Positions 37,087 through 47,082 are shown, counted from the stretch's first letter. The stretch: DNA of 64,000 bases from AP-15 sp963738185 (GCA_963738185.1 CAVTVA010000001.1:806001-870000); one strand, 5' to 3'. The notes: generated from the letters alone by a model not told the origin. Numbers and translations: made by a program.

Positions 37087-37220
37087 CCTGTTTCTCCTCC
37101 GCTATGTGAGCATGCGATCCTAACCGCGGCGTGTGCCGGCGTCATCCGCTCCAACGCGCTTCGGTTCGCCGCGGCGATGCGGTAGTTGTTTCTCCGAGCG
37201 CAGGGAGGAGAAAGCCGGCC

Positions 37221-38246
37221 ATGGACAACCAGAACCGCCAGGTGGTGCTGAAACAGCGGCCGAACGGCGCCCCGAGCACTGCGGATTTCGCCATCACCGA
37301 TGCGCCGCTGCCCGAGCCGGCCGAAGGCGAGGTGCTGGTGCGCGGCATCTATCTGTCGCTCGACCCCTATATGCGCGGCCGGATCAGCGCCGCGCGCTCC
37401 TACGCCAAGCCGGTCGAAATCGGCGCGGTCATGGAGGGCCGGGTCGTCGGCCAAGTGGCGCGCTCGCGCGATCCGGCGTTCCGCGAGGGCGACTATGTGT
37501 TTGGCGGCTATGGCTGGCAGCACTACAGCGCGGTCCCCGGCAAGGGCCTGCTGAAGCTCGACCCGCAGCAGGCGCCGCTGTCAACCGCACTCGGCGTACT
37601 CGGCATGCCGGGGCTGACTGCTTATGTCGGGCTGAGCGAGATCGGCCGCCCGAAGCAGGGCGAAACCGTGGTCGTGTCGGCGGCGTCGGGGGCGGTCGGG
37701 GCGGTCGTCGGCCAGCTGGCAAAGCGCGCCGGGGCGCGCGCGGTCGGCATCGCCGGCGGGCCCGACAAATGCCGCTTTGTCGAGAGCGAGCTCGGCTTCG
37801 ACGCCGCGATCGACCATCGCGCGGGCGATCTCGGCGCGGCCCTCGACCGAGCCTGCCCGAACGGCATCGATGTTTATTGGGAGAATGTCGGCGGTGCGGT
37901 GCAGCAGGCGGTGTTTGCGCGGCTCAACGATTTCGGCCGCATGGTCATGTGCGGCATGGTCTCGGAATACAACGACATCGAGCCGCGCCCCGGCCCCAAT
38001 CTGATGGCGGCGGTGCGCAAGCGGCTCAAAATCCAGGGCTTCATCGTCAGCGACCAATGGCAGCGCTGGGGCGAATACCGGGCGATGGCCGCCCCGCTGG
38101 TCAAGAGCGGCGCGCTCAAATATCGCGAGGACATCGTCGACGGCCTCGACCACGCTCCCGAAGCCTTTATCGGCCTCTTGCAAGGCCGCAACTTCGGCAA
38201 GTTATTGGTCCGCCTCGCCGCCGACCCGACTCGGGCGAGCCGCTGA
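37221..38246 (+). CDS. NADP-dependent oxidoreductase, CurA/leukotriene B4 dehydrogenase type
   Basis: ATG 37221 follows GGGAGGAG and yields 341 residues. It belongs to the medium-chain reductase superfamily: YLSLDPYMRGRISAARSYAK, the nucleotide-binding SAASGAVGAVVGQLAKRAGA with RAVGIAGGPDKCRFVESELG, and DVYWENVGGAVQQAVFARLN, all typical of zinc-independent MDR2 proteins such as CurA and prostaglandin reductase. These reduce activated C=C bonds using NADPH. The gene is followed after 33 bp by the xanthine-dehydrogenase-type gene. Confidence 0.9.
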   Translation: MDNQNRQVVLKQRPNGAPSTADFAITDAPLPEPAEGEVLVRGIYLSLDPYMRGRISAARSYAKPVEIGAVMEGRVVGQVARSRDPAFREGDYVFGGYGWQHYSAVPGKGLLKLDPQQAPLSTALGVLGMPGLTAYVGLSEIGRPKQGETVVVSAASGAVGAVVGQLAKRAGARAVGIAGGPDKCRFVESELGFDAAIDHRAGDLGAALDRACPNGIDVYWENVGGAVQQAVFARLNDFGRMVMCGMVSEYNDIEPRPGPNLMAAVRKRLKIQGFIVSDQWQRWGEYRAMAAPLVKSGALKYREDIVDGLDHAPEAFIGLLQGRNFGKLLVRLAADPTRASR

Positions 38247-38279
38247 TCACAACGAGCTTGCGGGGAGGGGAACGAGGCC

Positions 38280-40620
38280 ATGAGTGTGCAGGCAATTGGC
38301 GAACCGGTGCGGCGTGAGGAGGATCTGCGGCTATTGCGTGGCCGCGGCCGCTATGTCGACGACGCCGGCCGGGCCGGCGATGCGCGCGGCTATGTGCTGC
38401 GCTCGCCGCACGCGCATGCGCGCATTCGCGCGATCGATGTCGGAGGGCAAGGAGCCGCGCCCGGCGTGCTCGCGGTGCTGACCGGCGAAGATCTTGCGCC
38501 GCCGCGGGCTCGGCACGTTGACGCCGGGCGTGCGCCGCCGGCAGCGCGACGGCAGCCCGGCCTTTGTCTGCCCGCAGCCGCTGTTGGCGCAGGGGCGGGT
38601 GCGCTATGTCGGCGACCCGGTCGCGTTCGTCGTCGCCGACACCCTGGATCAGGCTAGGGACGCAGCGGAGCTGATCGAGGTCGATTACCAGCCGTTGCCG
38701 GCCACGGTCACCGCCGAGGCAGCGCTCGCCCCCGGAGCGCCGGCGGTGTGGGACGAGAATCCCGGCAATGAAGCGTTTTTCCACGAGATCGGCGACAAGG
38801 CGGCGGTCGATGCGGCCTTCGCCCGCGCCGCCTATGTCGTGCGCGATGAGCTTCGCACCAGCCGGGTCACCGCGAACTCGATGGAGCCGCGCGGCTGCAT
38901 CGCCGAATACGACCCCGCAGAGGACCGCTACACGATCCGCTGCACGATCCAGTCGGTGCACGCCACCCGCGCCGCGCTCGCCGACCGCATCTTCAAATTG
39001 CCGCAGCACCAGTTCCGCGTCGTCTGCGACAGCATGGGCGGCGGCTTTGGCATGAAGGGCGGCTGCTATCCCGAATACGCGCTGGCGCTGTGGGCCGCCG
39101 AAAAAACGGCGCGGCGGGTGCGGTGGATCGCCGAGCGCAGCGAGGGGCTGGCGAGCGACGAGCAGGGCCGCGGCAGCACCGTTCACGCCGAGCTGGCGCT
39201 CGACAAGGACGGCAACTTTCTGGCGTTGCGGGCGCGCTGGCTCTCGGCGATCGGCGCCTATTTCTCGACCGACCGGCCAACGATTCCGCTGACGATCGGG
39301 CTCGGCTGCCTCGTCAACACCTACGGCATTCCGGCCATTCATGCACAGGTCACAGCCGTGCTGACCAACACGATGACGACCGCGCCCTATCGCGGCGGCA
39401 GCCGGCCCGAGCCGCTTTATGTCGTCGAGACGATCATCGACCGGGCGGCGCGCCAGCTCGGCATCGAGCCGGCGGAATTGCGCCGGCGCAACACCATCCC
39501 ATCGAGCGCCATGCCGTTCACAACGGCGCTGCGGCAGACCTATGATTCCGGGGATTTCGTCAAGAATCTCGAGGATGGCCTCGCTCTCGCCGGCTATGAC
39601 GGGGTCGCCGAGCGCCGCGCCGCGGCCAAAGCGCGAGGCCGGCTGCTCGGCATCGGGGTCGCGACCACGGTCGCCGCCACCGGCGGGCGCGATTACGAGC
39701 ATGCCGAAATCCGCTTCGACCCGTCGGGCGGGGTGGTGCTGATGACTGGCAGCATGGATCACGGCCAGGGGCACGGCACGACCTTCAAGCAGGTCCTGTC
39801 GGAAAAGCTCGGCATCGACGCCGATTTGATCCGCTACCGCTATGGCGACAGCGATTTGGTGACGATGGGGATCGGCACCTTTGGCTCACGCTCGGCCCAG
39901 CTCGCCGGCTCGGCGATCGTCGTCGCGGCCGACAGGCTGATCGACAAGGGGCGCCGGATTGCCGGCCAGATGATGGAGGCGGCGGCCGATGATGTCGTGT
40001 TCCAAGGTGGCCGCTTCGCCATCGCCGGCACCGACCGCGGGGTGACCCTCGCCGAGGTGGCCAGGCAGTCCTTCGATTCGAACTGGCTGCCTAACGATCT
40101 CGATGCCGGCTTTACCGAGCGGGCGAATTTCGGCCCGGCCGGGTCGGCAACGTTCCCCAGCGGCGCGCATATCTGCGAGGTCGAGATCGATGAGGAGACC
40201 GGCGCTGTCGAGCTGACCCGCTATACCGCGGTCGATGATGTCGGGCGCGTCCTGAACCCGCTCCTGTGCGAGGGCCAGATCCACGGCGGCGTGGTCCAAG
40301 GGATCGGCCAGGCGCTGATGGAAGCGGTGGTCTACGACCCGGAAAGCGGACAGCTGTTGACCGGGTCGTTCCAGGATTACTCTATGCCGCGCGCCGACGA
40401 TCTGTGCAGCTTCCGGCTCGCCAACAATCCGACCCTGACCGGGCATAACCCGCTCGGCGTCAAGGGGGTCGGCGAGGCCGGCACCTTGGGCGCGATCCCG
40501 GCAGCGATGAACGCGGTCAACGATGCGCTGGCGCAGATCGGCGCGCCGCCGGTCGAGCCGCCGGCCACCGCCGAAAAGCTGTGGCGGGCGATCCGCGCCG
40601 CCCCACCCGGCCGCAGCTGA
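38280..40620 (+). pseudogene. Xanthine dehydrogenase-family molybdopterin-binding subunit, frameshifted
   Basis: The N-terminal frame from ATG 38280 (EPVRREEDLRLLRGRGRYVD; YVLRSPHAHARIRAIDVGGQ; VLAVLTGEDLA) is the start of the large molybdenum subunit. At about 38500 one base appears to be lost, and the protein resumes in the next frame as GLGTLTPGVRRRQRDGS and VRYVGDPVAFVVADTLDQA, on to the TGA at 40620. Cofactor and active-site regions occur as VVCDSMGGGFGMKGGCYPEY, RGGSRPEPLYVVETIIDR and GVKGVGEAGTLGAIPAAMNA, the last holding the catalytic Glu. The restored protein is about 780 residues. No FAD or Fe-S subunit genes are adjacent. Confidence 0.82.
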
Positions 40621-40633
40621 GCGGAGCCCCCGC

Positions 40634-41011
40634 CTAGCGCGGTGTGAAATCCTCTGGCACAAGCTCGATCGGGGCGCCGTGCGGGGTGCGCCGGGCGGCG
40701 CTCTGCCAAGCGGCGCGCGTCATGGCGAGGGCGGCTGGGTCAGCGGCCGCCTTTTCGACGACGAGGCGTTCGAGGGCGGCAAGCCAATGCCGGTAATAGG
40801 TGTCGCCGGCATCGGGATCGCCCGCGGCCTGGGCGCGCCTGATCTCGTCGGCCAAGGCGGCGGCCCATTCGCCCCAGCTGAACAGCCCGCGCTCGTGCAA
40901 TGCCAAGGCCATAGCAAAGGCGTGCGCCTCCCATGGCGCCTGAAACACCGGGCCTTCGGGGCCGCGCGGAATGCCCGGAACCGCATCGGCGACCCGCTCG
41001 ACGGCGCTCAT
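40634..41011 (-). CDS. Nitrile hydratase accessory protein (activator)
   Basis: The 125-residue product reads VPGIPRGPEGPVFQAPWEAH, HERGLFSWGEWAAALADEIR and YYRHWLAALERLVVEKA. This is the nitrile hydratase activator fold, which resembles the N-terminal part of the beta subunit. Such proteins help load cobalt by swapping the alpha subunit. The ATG at 41011 overlaps the beta-subunit stop, completing an alpha-beta-activator operon. Function is assigned by similarity and position. Confidence 0.85.
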   Translation of the reverse strand: MSAVERVADAVPGIPRGPEGPVFQAPWEAHAFAMALALHERGLFSWGEWAAALADEIRRAQAAGDPDAGDTYYRHWLAALERLVVEKAAADPAALAMTRAAWQSAARRTPHGAPIELVPEDFTPR

Positions 41012-41667
41012 GCCGCGACGAGATAGGGCTCGAAGGCTTCGATCGACACCTTGATTGTCGGGTCGGCGTCCTCGCCCCACAATTCGGGCGCCGAAAACAC
41101 CACCGTGTACAGCCATTGCGGGTGGTCGCCCTGGCCGAGCGCCGCGGTGTCGGGAAACACATGGCAGCCACGCACCGCCTCGACCGTGCCGGTCTTGCCG
41201 CGGGCATAGCGCGGCAGCCGGGTGTGGGTCGGCGGGTTGAGGTTCCTGGTGCGCACCCGGTCGCCCTCCTTGAAGCGCGCCGGCGCGTTGGTTGGGCGGG
41301 CAAACTCGCCGCGCGTCTGCGTCTTGGCGACATCGGCCTGGGTCAGGGTGCGCGGCAACGCGGCGCCCGGCCGCAGCGAATGGCCGGCGGCGATCTCGTC
41401 GGCGCCGACCAGGCCGCGCTGGAGCACCCGGTTCTGCAGGCCGAGAAACCAGCGCCGGTAATAGGACGAGCCCAGATAGTCGAGCGGCGGCAGCGCTTCG
41501 AGCGCCGCGCGGCCGGCATCGATCGTCCACAGCCCGGTAAAGCCCATCGCGCGCTGCATCGCCAGGACACGCCCCTCCCAGCGCTGGTGAAACGGCGGCT
41601 CGTCGGGTTCGGGCTCGACCCGGCCCATGCCGTGCATGCCGCCCATGTCGTGCAACGAGTTGGTCAT
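41008..41667 (-). CDS. nthB: Nitrile hydratase beta subunit
   Basis: The 219-residue protein starts MTNSLHDMGGMHGMGRVEPE, the conserved beta-subunit N-terminus. Other family blocks are FHQRWEGRVLAMQRAMGFTG, YLGSSYYRRWFLGLQNRVLQ, FKEGDRVRTRNLNPPTHTRL and PRYARGKTGTVEAVRGCHVF. The beta subunit wraps the metal site of the alpha subunit and supplies arginines that bind the oxidised cysteines. Both ends overlap neighbours as ATGA, indicating an operon read right to left. Confidence 0.93.
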   Translation of the reverse strand: MTNSLHDMGGMHGMGRVEPEPDEPPFHQRWEGRVLAMQRAMGFTGLWTIDAGRAALEALPPLDYLGSSYYRRWFLGLQNRVLQRGLVGADEIAAGHSLRPGAALPRTLTQADVAKTQTRGEFARPTNAPARFKEGDRVRTRNLNPPTHTRLPRYARGKTGTVEAVRGCHVFPDTAALGQGDHPQWLYTVVFSAPELWGEDADPTIKVSIEAFEPYLVAA

Positions 41668-42302
41668 GAAGCAGCCACCTCGTGCGGCGCCTTGGCGAGG
41701 CCGGCGCCGATCATGCTGTCGCGGGTGACGAGCCCGGCCAGCCGCTCCTCGCTCCACCCGTCAGTCCCGGCGGGCCGCATCGGCACCACCAGGAACCGGG
41801 TCTCGGCGGTCGAATCCCAGATGCGGATCTGGGTCTCTGGCGGCAGGCTCACGCCAAACTCGGCGAGCACGCCCTTGGGGTCGATGACCGCGCGCGAGCG
41901 GTAGGGCGCCGATTTGTACCAGGTCGGGGGCAGCCCCAGCACCTCCCACGGATAGCACGAGCACAAGGTGCAGACGACGAGGTTATGGGTCTGCGGCGTG
42001 TTCTCGACCGCGATCAGATGGCTACCGACGCGGCTGAAATGGCCGGCCGCATTGACCGCCTCGGTCGCGTCGGCCAAGAGCCGGCGCTTGAATTCGGGGT
42101 CGGCCCAGGCGCGGGCGACAATCTGTGCGCCGTTGCGCGGCCCGATTTTGGTCTCGAACGCCTCGACGATCTGGTCCAGGGCCGCAGGATCGACATAGCC
42201 CTTCTCGGTCAGGATGGTCTCGAGCGCGCGCACTCGCACCTCCATCTCGGACAATTCCGAGCCGCTCGCATGGTCATGCGGATGGGCATGGGTGTCGGGC
42301 AT
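41664..42302 (-). CDS. nthA: Nitrile hydratase alpha subunit, cobalt type
   Basis: Nitrile hydratase turns nitriles into amides. The 212-residue alpha subunit has the metal site VVCTLCSCYPWEVLGLPPTW with C111, C114, S115 and C116; threonine in VCTLCSC is typical of the cobalt form (the iron form has serine). Other blocks are IGPRNGAQIVARAWADPEFK and YRSRAVIDPKGVLAEFGVSL. The N-terminus is histidine-rich (HAHPHDH). It is the first gene of the three-gene operon. No amidase gene was found nearby to use the amide. Confidence 0.94.
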   Translation of the reverse strand: MPDTHAHPHDHASGSELSEMEVRVRALETILTEKGYVDPAALDQIVEAFETKIGPRNGAQIVARAWADPEFKRRLLADATEAVNAAGHFSRVGSHLIAVENTPQTHNLVVCTLCSCYPWEVLGLPPTWYKSAPYRSRAVIDPKGVLAEFGVSLPPETQIRIWDSTAETRFLVVPMRPAGTDGWSEERLAGLVTRDSMIGAGLAKAPHEVAAS

Positions 42303-42402
42303 GGCACTCCTCCGGAAAGCGCTCGATGCTACGGCGGACCGGGCCGGAAGTCGAGACCGGCGGCGCGGCGCGCACCGGACCCGGACATCGTGTCGGACCC
42401 GG

Positions 42403-42443
42403 GCTGCTTATCCGACGCTGCTTATCCGACGCTGCTTATTCGG
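42403..42443. repeat. 14-bp tandem repeat, three copies
   Basis: GCTGCTTATCCGAC occurs at 42403-42416 and 42417-42430, then a third, slightly altered copy to 42443. It lies at the 3' end of the tetR gene, upstream of nthA, and may belong to the untranslated region between them. Likely a slippage product. Confidence 0.7.
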
Positions 42444-43069
42444 GGCGGCGGCGGCCGAAGGCGCGGACGAAGGTGTCGACCGCAGCGGCGACGACCGCGC
42501 CGGTGCCGGGAGGACCGGCAGCGGCGTCGAGGCGCAGCAGGTGGCGCAATTGGGTTTCGCCGCGCACCAGCCCGACAAATTGCTCGGCGGCGAGCCTGGT
42601 GTCAGGCAGCGCCAAGGCCCCGGCGGCAGCGGCGCTCGTCAGAAAGCGCTTCGATCTGGGAGAGGTTGCGTTCGGGTCCGGCATGCCAGAACACCTCGCC
42701 CAGCGCCGGAAAGCGCGTGACCTCGGCCAAGATGATGCGATGCAGCGCGATCGCCTCGGGGGACAGCAGGAGGTCGAGAAAGCGTCGCGCCAATATCGTC
42801 AGCGAGCCACGAACATCGGCAGGGTCGAGCTCGCCGACCTGGAGGCCGGCAAAGCGGCGCTCGCACTCGCGCCCGATGACCGCGCCGAACAACTCCTCCT
42901 TGCCGGCGAAATGGGCGTAGACCGTCGCCTTCGACACGCCGGCCTCGCGCGCGATCGTATCCATGCTGACCGCGCCAAAGCCGCTCGCCAGAAACTCTTG
43001 CTTGGCCGCGGCGAGAATGCACTCGGCCTTGCTCGCCGGCGGCGCTTCGCCGCGCTCGCTCGTATGCAT
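42436..43069 (-). pseudogene. TetR-family regulator of the EmrAB pump, frameshifted
   Basis: From ATG 43069 the protein reads MHTSERGEAPPASKAECIL, then the HTH region AVSMDTIAREAGVSKATVYA with HFAGKEELFGAVI, typical TetR. The frame breaks near 42650. After NLSQIEA the next frame continues FLTSAAAAGALALPDTRLAA and EQFVGLVRGETQLRHLLRLD to the TGA at 42436; one extra C explains the change. The restored protein is about 210 residues. It is divergent from emrA, with a palindrome between. If the lesion is real, the C-terminal dimerisation domain is damaged and the pump could be derepressed. Confidence 0.85.
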
Positions 43070-43127
43070 CGCCCCGTCGCCATCCCCGGCCCATCGCAGC
43101 CGACCGATGGCCAGCCGGCGCGCGGGC

Positions 43128-43188
43128 TTGACAAACCCTATAGAAGCCTTAGGTTCGGCGCAACAATGAACTGAACGGTTTAGTTCAG
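43128..43188 (+). promoter_or_regulatory. emrA promoter region with TetR-type palindromic operator
   Basis: TTGACA at 43128-43133 lies 16 bp before TAGGTT (43150-43155), a reasonable sigma70 pair. Downstream is the palindrome CTGAAC-GGTTTA-GTTCAG (43171-43188), typical in size and symmetry of TetR operators. It ends only 4 bp before the emrA ATG and leaves no room for a ribosome binding site, so binding would block transcription, and initiation may be unusual. Confidence 0.6.
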
Positions 43189-43192
43189 ACAA

Positions 43193-44293
43193 ATGCGCAA
43201 GAAGATCGTGATTGTCGGCGCGATGCTGCTGCTGGCGCTGGTCGGCTATGGCGGCCGGTACTGGTGGACGACATTGCGCTTTGTCGAGTCCACCGACGAC
43301 GCCTATATCGCCAGCGACGTGTCGGTGATCAGCCCGAAGATCGAGGGCTACATCAAGGAGGTGCGGGTCCGCGAGAACCAGGCGGTCAAGAAAGGCGCCG
43401 TCCTGTTCGTGATCGACGACGCCGATTTCGCCGCCAAGGTGGCCCAGGCGCAGGCGGCGGTGGCGACCGAGGAAGCGGCGGTTGCAACCTATGCCAGCCG
43501 CCTCGCGCTGCAGCGGGCGATGATCGCCCAGGCGCAGGCGACGGTGCAGTCGGCCGAGGCCGACCTCGTCCGCACTCAGCAGGATTACCAGCGCTACAGC
43601 GCGCTGATGGCCAGCGACTTCGCCAGCCGGCAGCGCTTTCAGCAGGCCCAAGCCGATCTGCGCAAGGCGCAGGCGGACACGGCCAAGAGCCATGCCGCGC
43701 TCGTCGCGTCGCAGAGCCAGCTTGGCGTCCTCGAGTCGCAGCGCCAGGAGGAGATCGCCCGGCTGCAGCAGGCTCGCGCCAATCTACAGTTGGCGCAGAA
43801 CGATCTCGATAACACCCGCATCAGGGCGCCGGTGTCGGGCGTCGTCGGCAACCGCGCCGGCCAGATCGGGCAGTACGTCAAGCCCGGCACCGAGCTCGTT
43901 TCGCTGGTGCCGTTGCCGCGGGTCTACGTCACCGCCAATTTCAAGGAGACGCAGCTGACCCGAATGCGGCCGGGGCAGACCGCCGAGGTTTCGGTCGATG
44001 CTTATCCCGCCCATCCGCTGAAGGGCCGTATCGACAGCTTTGCCCCGGCGAGCGGCGCCGAGTTCAGCCTGTTGCCGCCCGACAACGCCACCGGCAACTT
44101 CACCAAGATCGTGCAGCGCGTGCCGGTGCGCATCGCCTTGCCTCGCGACGACCCGCTGGCCCGCCTGCTGCGCCCCGGGCTGTCGGTGACGGTCAGTGTC
44201 GACACCCGTGACCTGGGCGAGGCGACGGCGGCTGGCGGCATCGTCGGCGCCGCCGAGGCCGAGCCCGCGCCGGCGCAGGCGCCGGCGCGATGA
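43193..44293 (+). CDS. emrA: HlyD/EmrA-family efflux adaptor protein
   Basis: The 366-residue protein has an N-terminal membrane helix (KKIVIVGAMLLLALVGYGGR), then RFVESTDDAYIASDVSVISP, the biotinyl-lipoyl half typical of EmrA. A long coiled coil follows (AQAQAAVATEEAAVATYASR to ARANLQLAQNDLDNTRIRAP). The C-terminal half has SGVVGNRAGQIGQYVKPGTE and VTANFKETQLTRMRPGQ. It is the periplasmic adaptor that links the EmrB transporter to an outer-membrane channel. The 3' end overlaps emrB as ATGA. No TolC-like gene is in the window. Confidence 0.92.
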   Translation: MRKKIVIVGAMLLLALVGYGGRYWWTTLRFVESTDDAYIASDVSVISPKIEGYIKEVRVRENQAVKKGAVLFVIDDADFAAKVAQAQAAVATEEAAVATYASRLALQRAMIAQAQATVQSAEADLVRTQQDYQRYSALMASDFASRQRFQQAQADLRKAQADTAKSHAALVASQSQLGVLESQRQEEIARLQQARANLQLAQNDLDNTRIRAPVSGVVGNRAGQIGQYVKPGTELVSLVPLPRVYVTANFKETQLTRMRPGQTAEVSVDAYPAHPLKGRIDSFAPASGAEFSLLPPDNATGNFTKIVQRVPVRIALPRDDPLARLLRPGLSVTVSVDTRDLGEATAAGGIVGAAEAEPAPAQAPAR

Positions 44294-45948
44294 GCTGGGC
44301 GCCGGGCGGGGTCCTGCGGCGGGTCGGGTGGGCGCGCCCGGCACCAGCGCCCCGTACGCGACCAACCCCGGCGCGACCAGCCCCGGCAGCGGTCCCCCCG
44401 GGTGCCGCCCGGCAAGAGCCGAGCCTGCGCGACTGGGTCGGCGTGCTGGCGATGGCGGTCGGCCTGTTCATGGCGATCATGGACGTCCAGATCGTCACCA
44501 GCTCGCTGACCCAGATCCAGGGCGGGCTGTCGGCCAGCGTCGATGAGATTGCCTGGGTGCAGACCGCGTACCTGATCGCCGATGTCGTGATGGTGCCGCT
44601 GTCGGGGATGCTGGCGCGGATAGTGTCGACCCGCAACCTGTTCGTCATCGCGACGCTCGGCTTCACGACGGCGAGCGTGTTGTGCGCCACCGCGACCAAC
44701 CTCAACCAGATGATCCTTTATCGCGCGATGCAGGGGTTCTGCGGCGGGGCGATCACGCCGAGCGTCTTTCCGGTCGTCTATACCCGGTTCCGCGGGGAAA
44801 ACCTGACGCGGCTTATGGTCATGATCTCGGTCATCCTGAACCTGTCCTCGACCCTCGGGCCGACGATCGGCGGCTACTTGACCGACACGCTCTCCTGGCA
44901 CTGGTTGTTTCTCGTCAATATTATTCCCGGTATCGCTGTTGCCACAATCGTTTGGCTGTGCATCGACATCGACCGCCCCGACTTTTCGCTGCTGCGCAAT
45001 TTCGATGTCATCGGCCTCGCCTTGATGGCGGCGTTCCTCGCCTGTCTCGAATACGCGCTCGAAGAAGGGCCGCGATGGGATTGGCTCGACGACAGCACGA
45101 TCCGCGCCGCTGTACTCGTTTCCGGGGTGGGCGCGTCGTTGTTCTTTTGGCGCGTGCTGACCTACCGGCAGCCGATCGTCGACCTGCGGGCGTTCGCCAA
45201 CCGCAATTTTGCGATGGGCTCATTCTATACCTTCCTGGTCGGCACCGGCATGTACAGCACGACCTATCTGATCCCGCTTTTTCTGGCTCAAGTGCGCGGG
45301 TTCGACGCGCTCCAGATCGGCGAGACGGTGTTTGTCGCCGGGATCGCACAGATGGCGATGTCGCCATTCACGACGCAGATTGCCAAGCGGCTCGACTTGC
45401 GCATTATGCTGGCGATCGGCTTGGCGCTGTTCGCCTACGCGATGTACCTGACGGCCAACCTCACCAACCAGACGAGCTTTGGCGAGCTCCTCGTGCCGCA
45501 AGCGGTGCGAGGCGTGGCGCTGATGTTCTGCTATCTGCCGGCCAACATGATCGCGCTCGGCTCGATCCCGACCGACAAGATGAAAAACGCTTCCGGCCTC
45601 TATGGTCTGACGCGCGATCTCGGCGGCGCGATCGCGCTGGCGACAGTCGGGACCCTGATGAATTGGCGGCTCGATTTCCACTGGAACCGGCTGATCGAGG
45701 ACATCAACCCGGCGCGCCTGGCGGTGCAGCAATTCATCGACAGCCAGACCGGCCGGCTCGGCTCGCTGATCCCGGGCGACCCGCATCAGGCTGCCACCAC
45801 GCTGCTTGGCAACATGGTCCACCGCGAGGCGCTGGTTTTGACCTACAACGATCTGCTGTTGCTGATCGGCGGGTTCTTTGTCTTCGGTCTGATGCTGATG
45901 CCGCTGGTCCGGCGCCCGCGCTCGCTGTTTATCGCCGACCGGCACTGA
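44290..45948 (+). CDS. emrB: DHA2-family drug:proton antiporter (EmrB)
   Basis: The 552-residue product is a 14-helix major facilitator. After a Pro/Ala-rich lead of about 45 residues come VLAMAVGLFMAIMDVQIVTS, the motif IAWVQTAYLIADVVMVPLSG, and QGFCGGAITPSVFPVVYTRF of the DHA2 family. LTDTLSWHWLFLVNIIPGIA holds the motif common to EmrB-type pumps. It would export hydrophobic toxins with EmrA. A nearby TetR gene and operator indicate ligand-induced control. Confidence 0.93.
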   Translation: MSWAPGGVLRRVGWARPAPAPRTRPTPARPAPAAVPPGAARQEPSLRDWVGVLAMAVGLFMAIMDVQIVTSSLTQIQGGLSASVDEIAWVQTAYLIADVVMVPLSGMLARIVSTRNLFVIATLGFTTASVLCATATNLNQMILYRAMQGFCGGAITPSVFPVVYTRFRGENLTRLMVMISVILNLSSTLGPTIGGYLTDTLSWHWLFLVNIIPGIAVATIVWLCIDIDRPDFSLLRNFDVIGLALMAAFLACLEYALEEGPRWDWLDDSTIRAAVLVSGVGASLFFWRVLTYRQPIVDLRAFANRNFAMGSFYTFLVGTGMYSTTYLIPLFLAQVRGFDALQIGETVFVAGIAQMAMSPFTTQIAKRLDLRIMLAIGLALFAYAMYLTANLTNQTSFGELLVPQAVRGVALMFCYLPANMIALGSIPTDKMKNASGLYGLTRDLGGAIALATVGTLMNWRLDFHWNRLIEDINPARLAVQQFIDSQTGRLGSLIPGDPHQAATTLLGNMVHREALVLTYNDLLLLIGGFFVFGLMLMPLVRRPRSLFIADRH

Positions 45949-45964
45949 TCTGCGCGGCCGCGGC

Positions 45965-46939
45965 TCAGCGCTCGTGCAGCCAGTCCTCGACCAGCCGCCG
46001 AGCAATCGAGTCGCGTCGCGGCAGCCTGAAGCTGTCATCGTCCTGATGTGCCAACAGCCAGCCGCGCTCGACCCAGCGCGCGTCTTCGAGCTCGCCCAAA
46101 TCGACGGTGATCTCGGTGGTCAGCGCGTGGGCGTGAAAGCCCAGCATGATGTTGGCGGGGAACGGCCAGGGCTGCGAGGAATGATAATCGACTGCACCCA
46201 CATCGATCCCAGTCTCCTCGCGCACCTCCCGGGCCACCGCCTCTTCCAGGCTCTCGCCCGGCTCGACAAATCCGGCGAGGGTCGAATACATGCCGGGCGG
46301 GAAATGCCGCGAACGGCCCATCAGCGCGCGCTCGCCCTCGCTCACCAGCATGATCACCGCCGGGTCGGTGCGCGGGAAGTGCATCGTGTTGCAGGCGGGG
46401 TCGGTGCAGCGGCGCATATGGCCCGCCTCCTCGCTGCGGGTCGGGCTGCCGCACAAGCCGCAAAAGCGGTGGCGGGCGTGCCAATAGAGCATCGCTCGGG
46501 CCAGCGCCAGCAAAGCCGCCTCTCGGCGCTCGAGTCGCCCTCCCAATTGGCGCAGATCGGCAAACTTCAATGCAGCTGCTTCGATCCCGCTTGCCGCCTG
46601 GGCCGGCGACTGCAGCATGTCGAGCGGGGCCTCGACCGGCGACAGGTCGAGCGCGAAATGCGCGCGCTCCTCGATGATCCCGATAAACACCACTTCGCCA
46701 CGACCGAGCCGCTCCTCGGCAGCGCCGCCCTCGCCGATCAGCGGGACGATCCCCTCCCAGCCCAGCACCGCCGCACGCGGCTCGCCGCCCTCGATTTCGA
46801 CGACCAGGTTCTGGTTGCGCCAGACCGGGACAAAGAGGCTCGCCGGATCGGCCAGGCGTTCGACTATCCAGGCGCCGTCGCGGCGGCGCAGCCCGGCCCG
46901 CTCAAAGCCCGGTGCGGCATAGTAATTGTGCGCTCTCAT
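45965..46939 (-). CDS. nudC: NAD+ diphosphatase (Nudix)
   Basis: The 324-residue protein has the NudC architecture: an N-terminal domain (FVPVWRNQNLVVEIEGGEPR), a four-cysteine zinc ribbon (FCGLCGSPTRSEEAGHMRRC then TDPACNTMHFPRTDPAVIML), and the Nudix box GFVEPGESLEEAVAREVREE followed by TGIDVGAV. The SQPWPFPANIMLGFHAHA motif after the Nudix box is specific to NAD-capping/NADH pyrophosphatases. It cleaves NAD(H) and removes NAD caps from RNA. It is convergent with emrB. The length is normal for the family. Confidence 0.94.
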   Translation of the reverse strand: MRAHNYYAAPGFERAGLRRRDGAWIVERLADPASLFVPVWRNQNLVVEIEGGEPRAAVLGWEGIVPLIGEGGAAEERLGRGEVVFIGIIEERAHFALDLSPVEAPLDMLQSPAQAASGIEAAALKFADLRQLGGRLERREAALLALARAMLYWHARHRFCGLCGSPTRSEEAGHMRRCTDPACNTMHFPRTDPAVIMLVSEGERALMGRSRHFPPGMYSTLAGFVEPGESLEEAVAREVREETGIDVGAVDYHSSQPWPFPANIMLGFHAHALTTEITVDLGELEDARWVERGWLLAHQDDDSFRLPRRDSIARRLVEDWLHER

Positions 46940-47082
46940 GCCCGCGACAGTGGCACAGCGCTCGGTGCGGCGGCAAGCGCCGAGGGGCGCAGGATGGGCG
47001 AAACAGCGCCGGCGCCGGATTGCCAGCGTCCGCGGCGGCGGCTACGATCGCCGATATCCCTCTACGACAAGGAAAGATCGCG

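Noticed and set aside
42403..42443. 14-bp repeats as a riboswitch or operator for nthA
   Set aside because: They overlap the tetR 3' end and lie about 100 bp from the nthA start without any conserved secondary structure.
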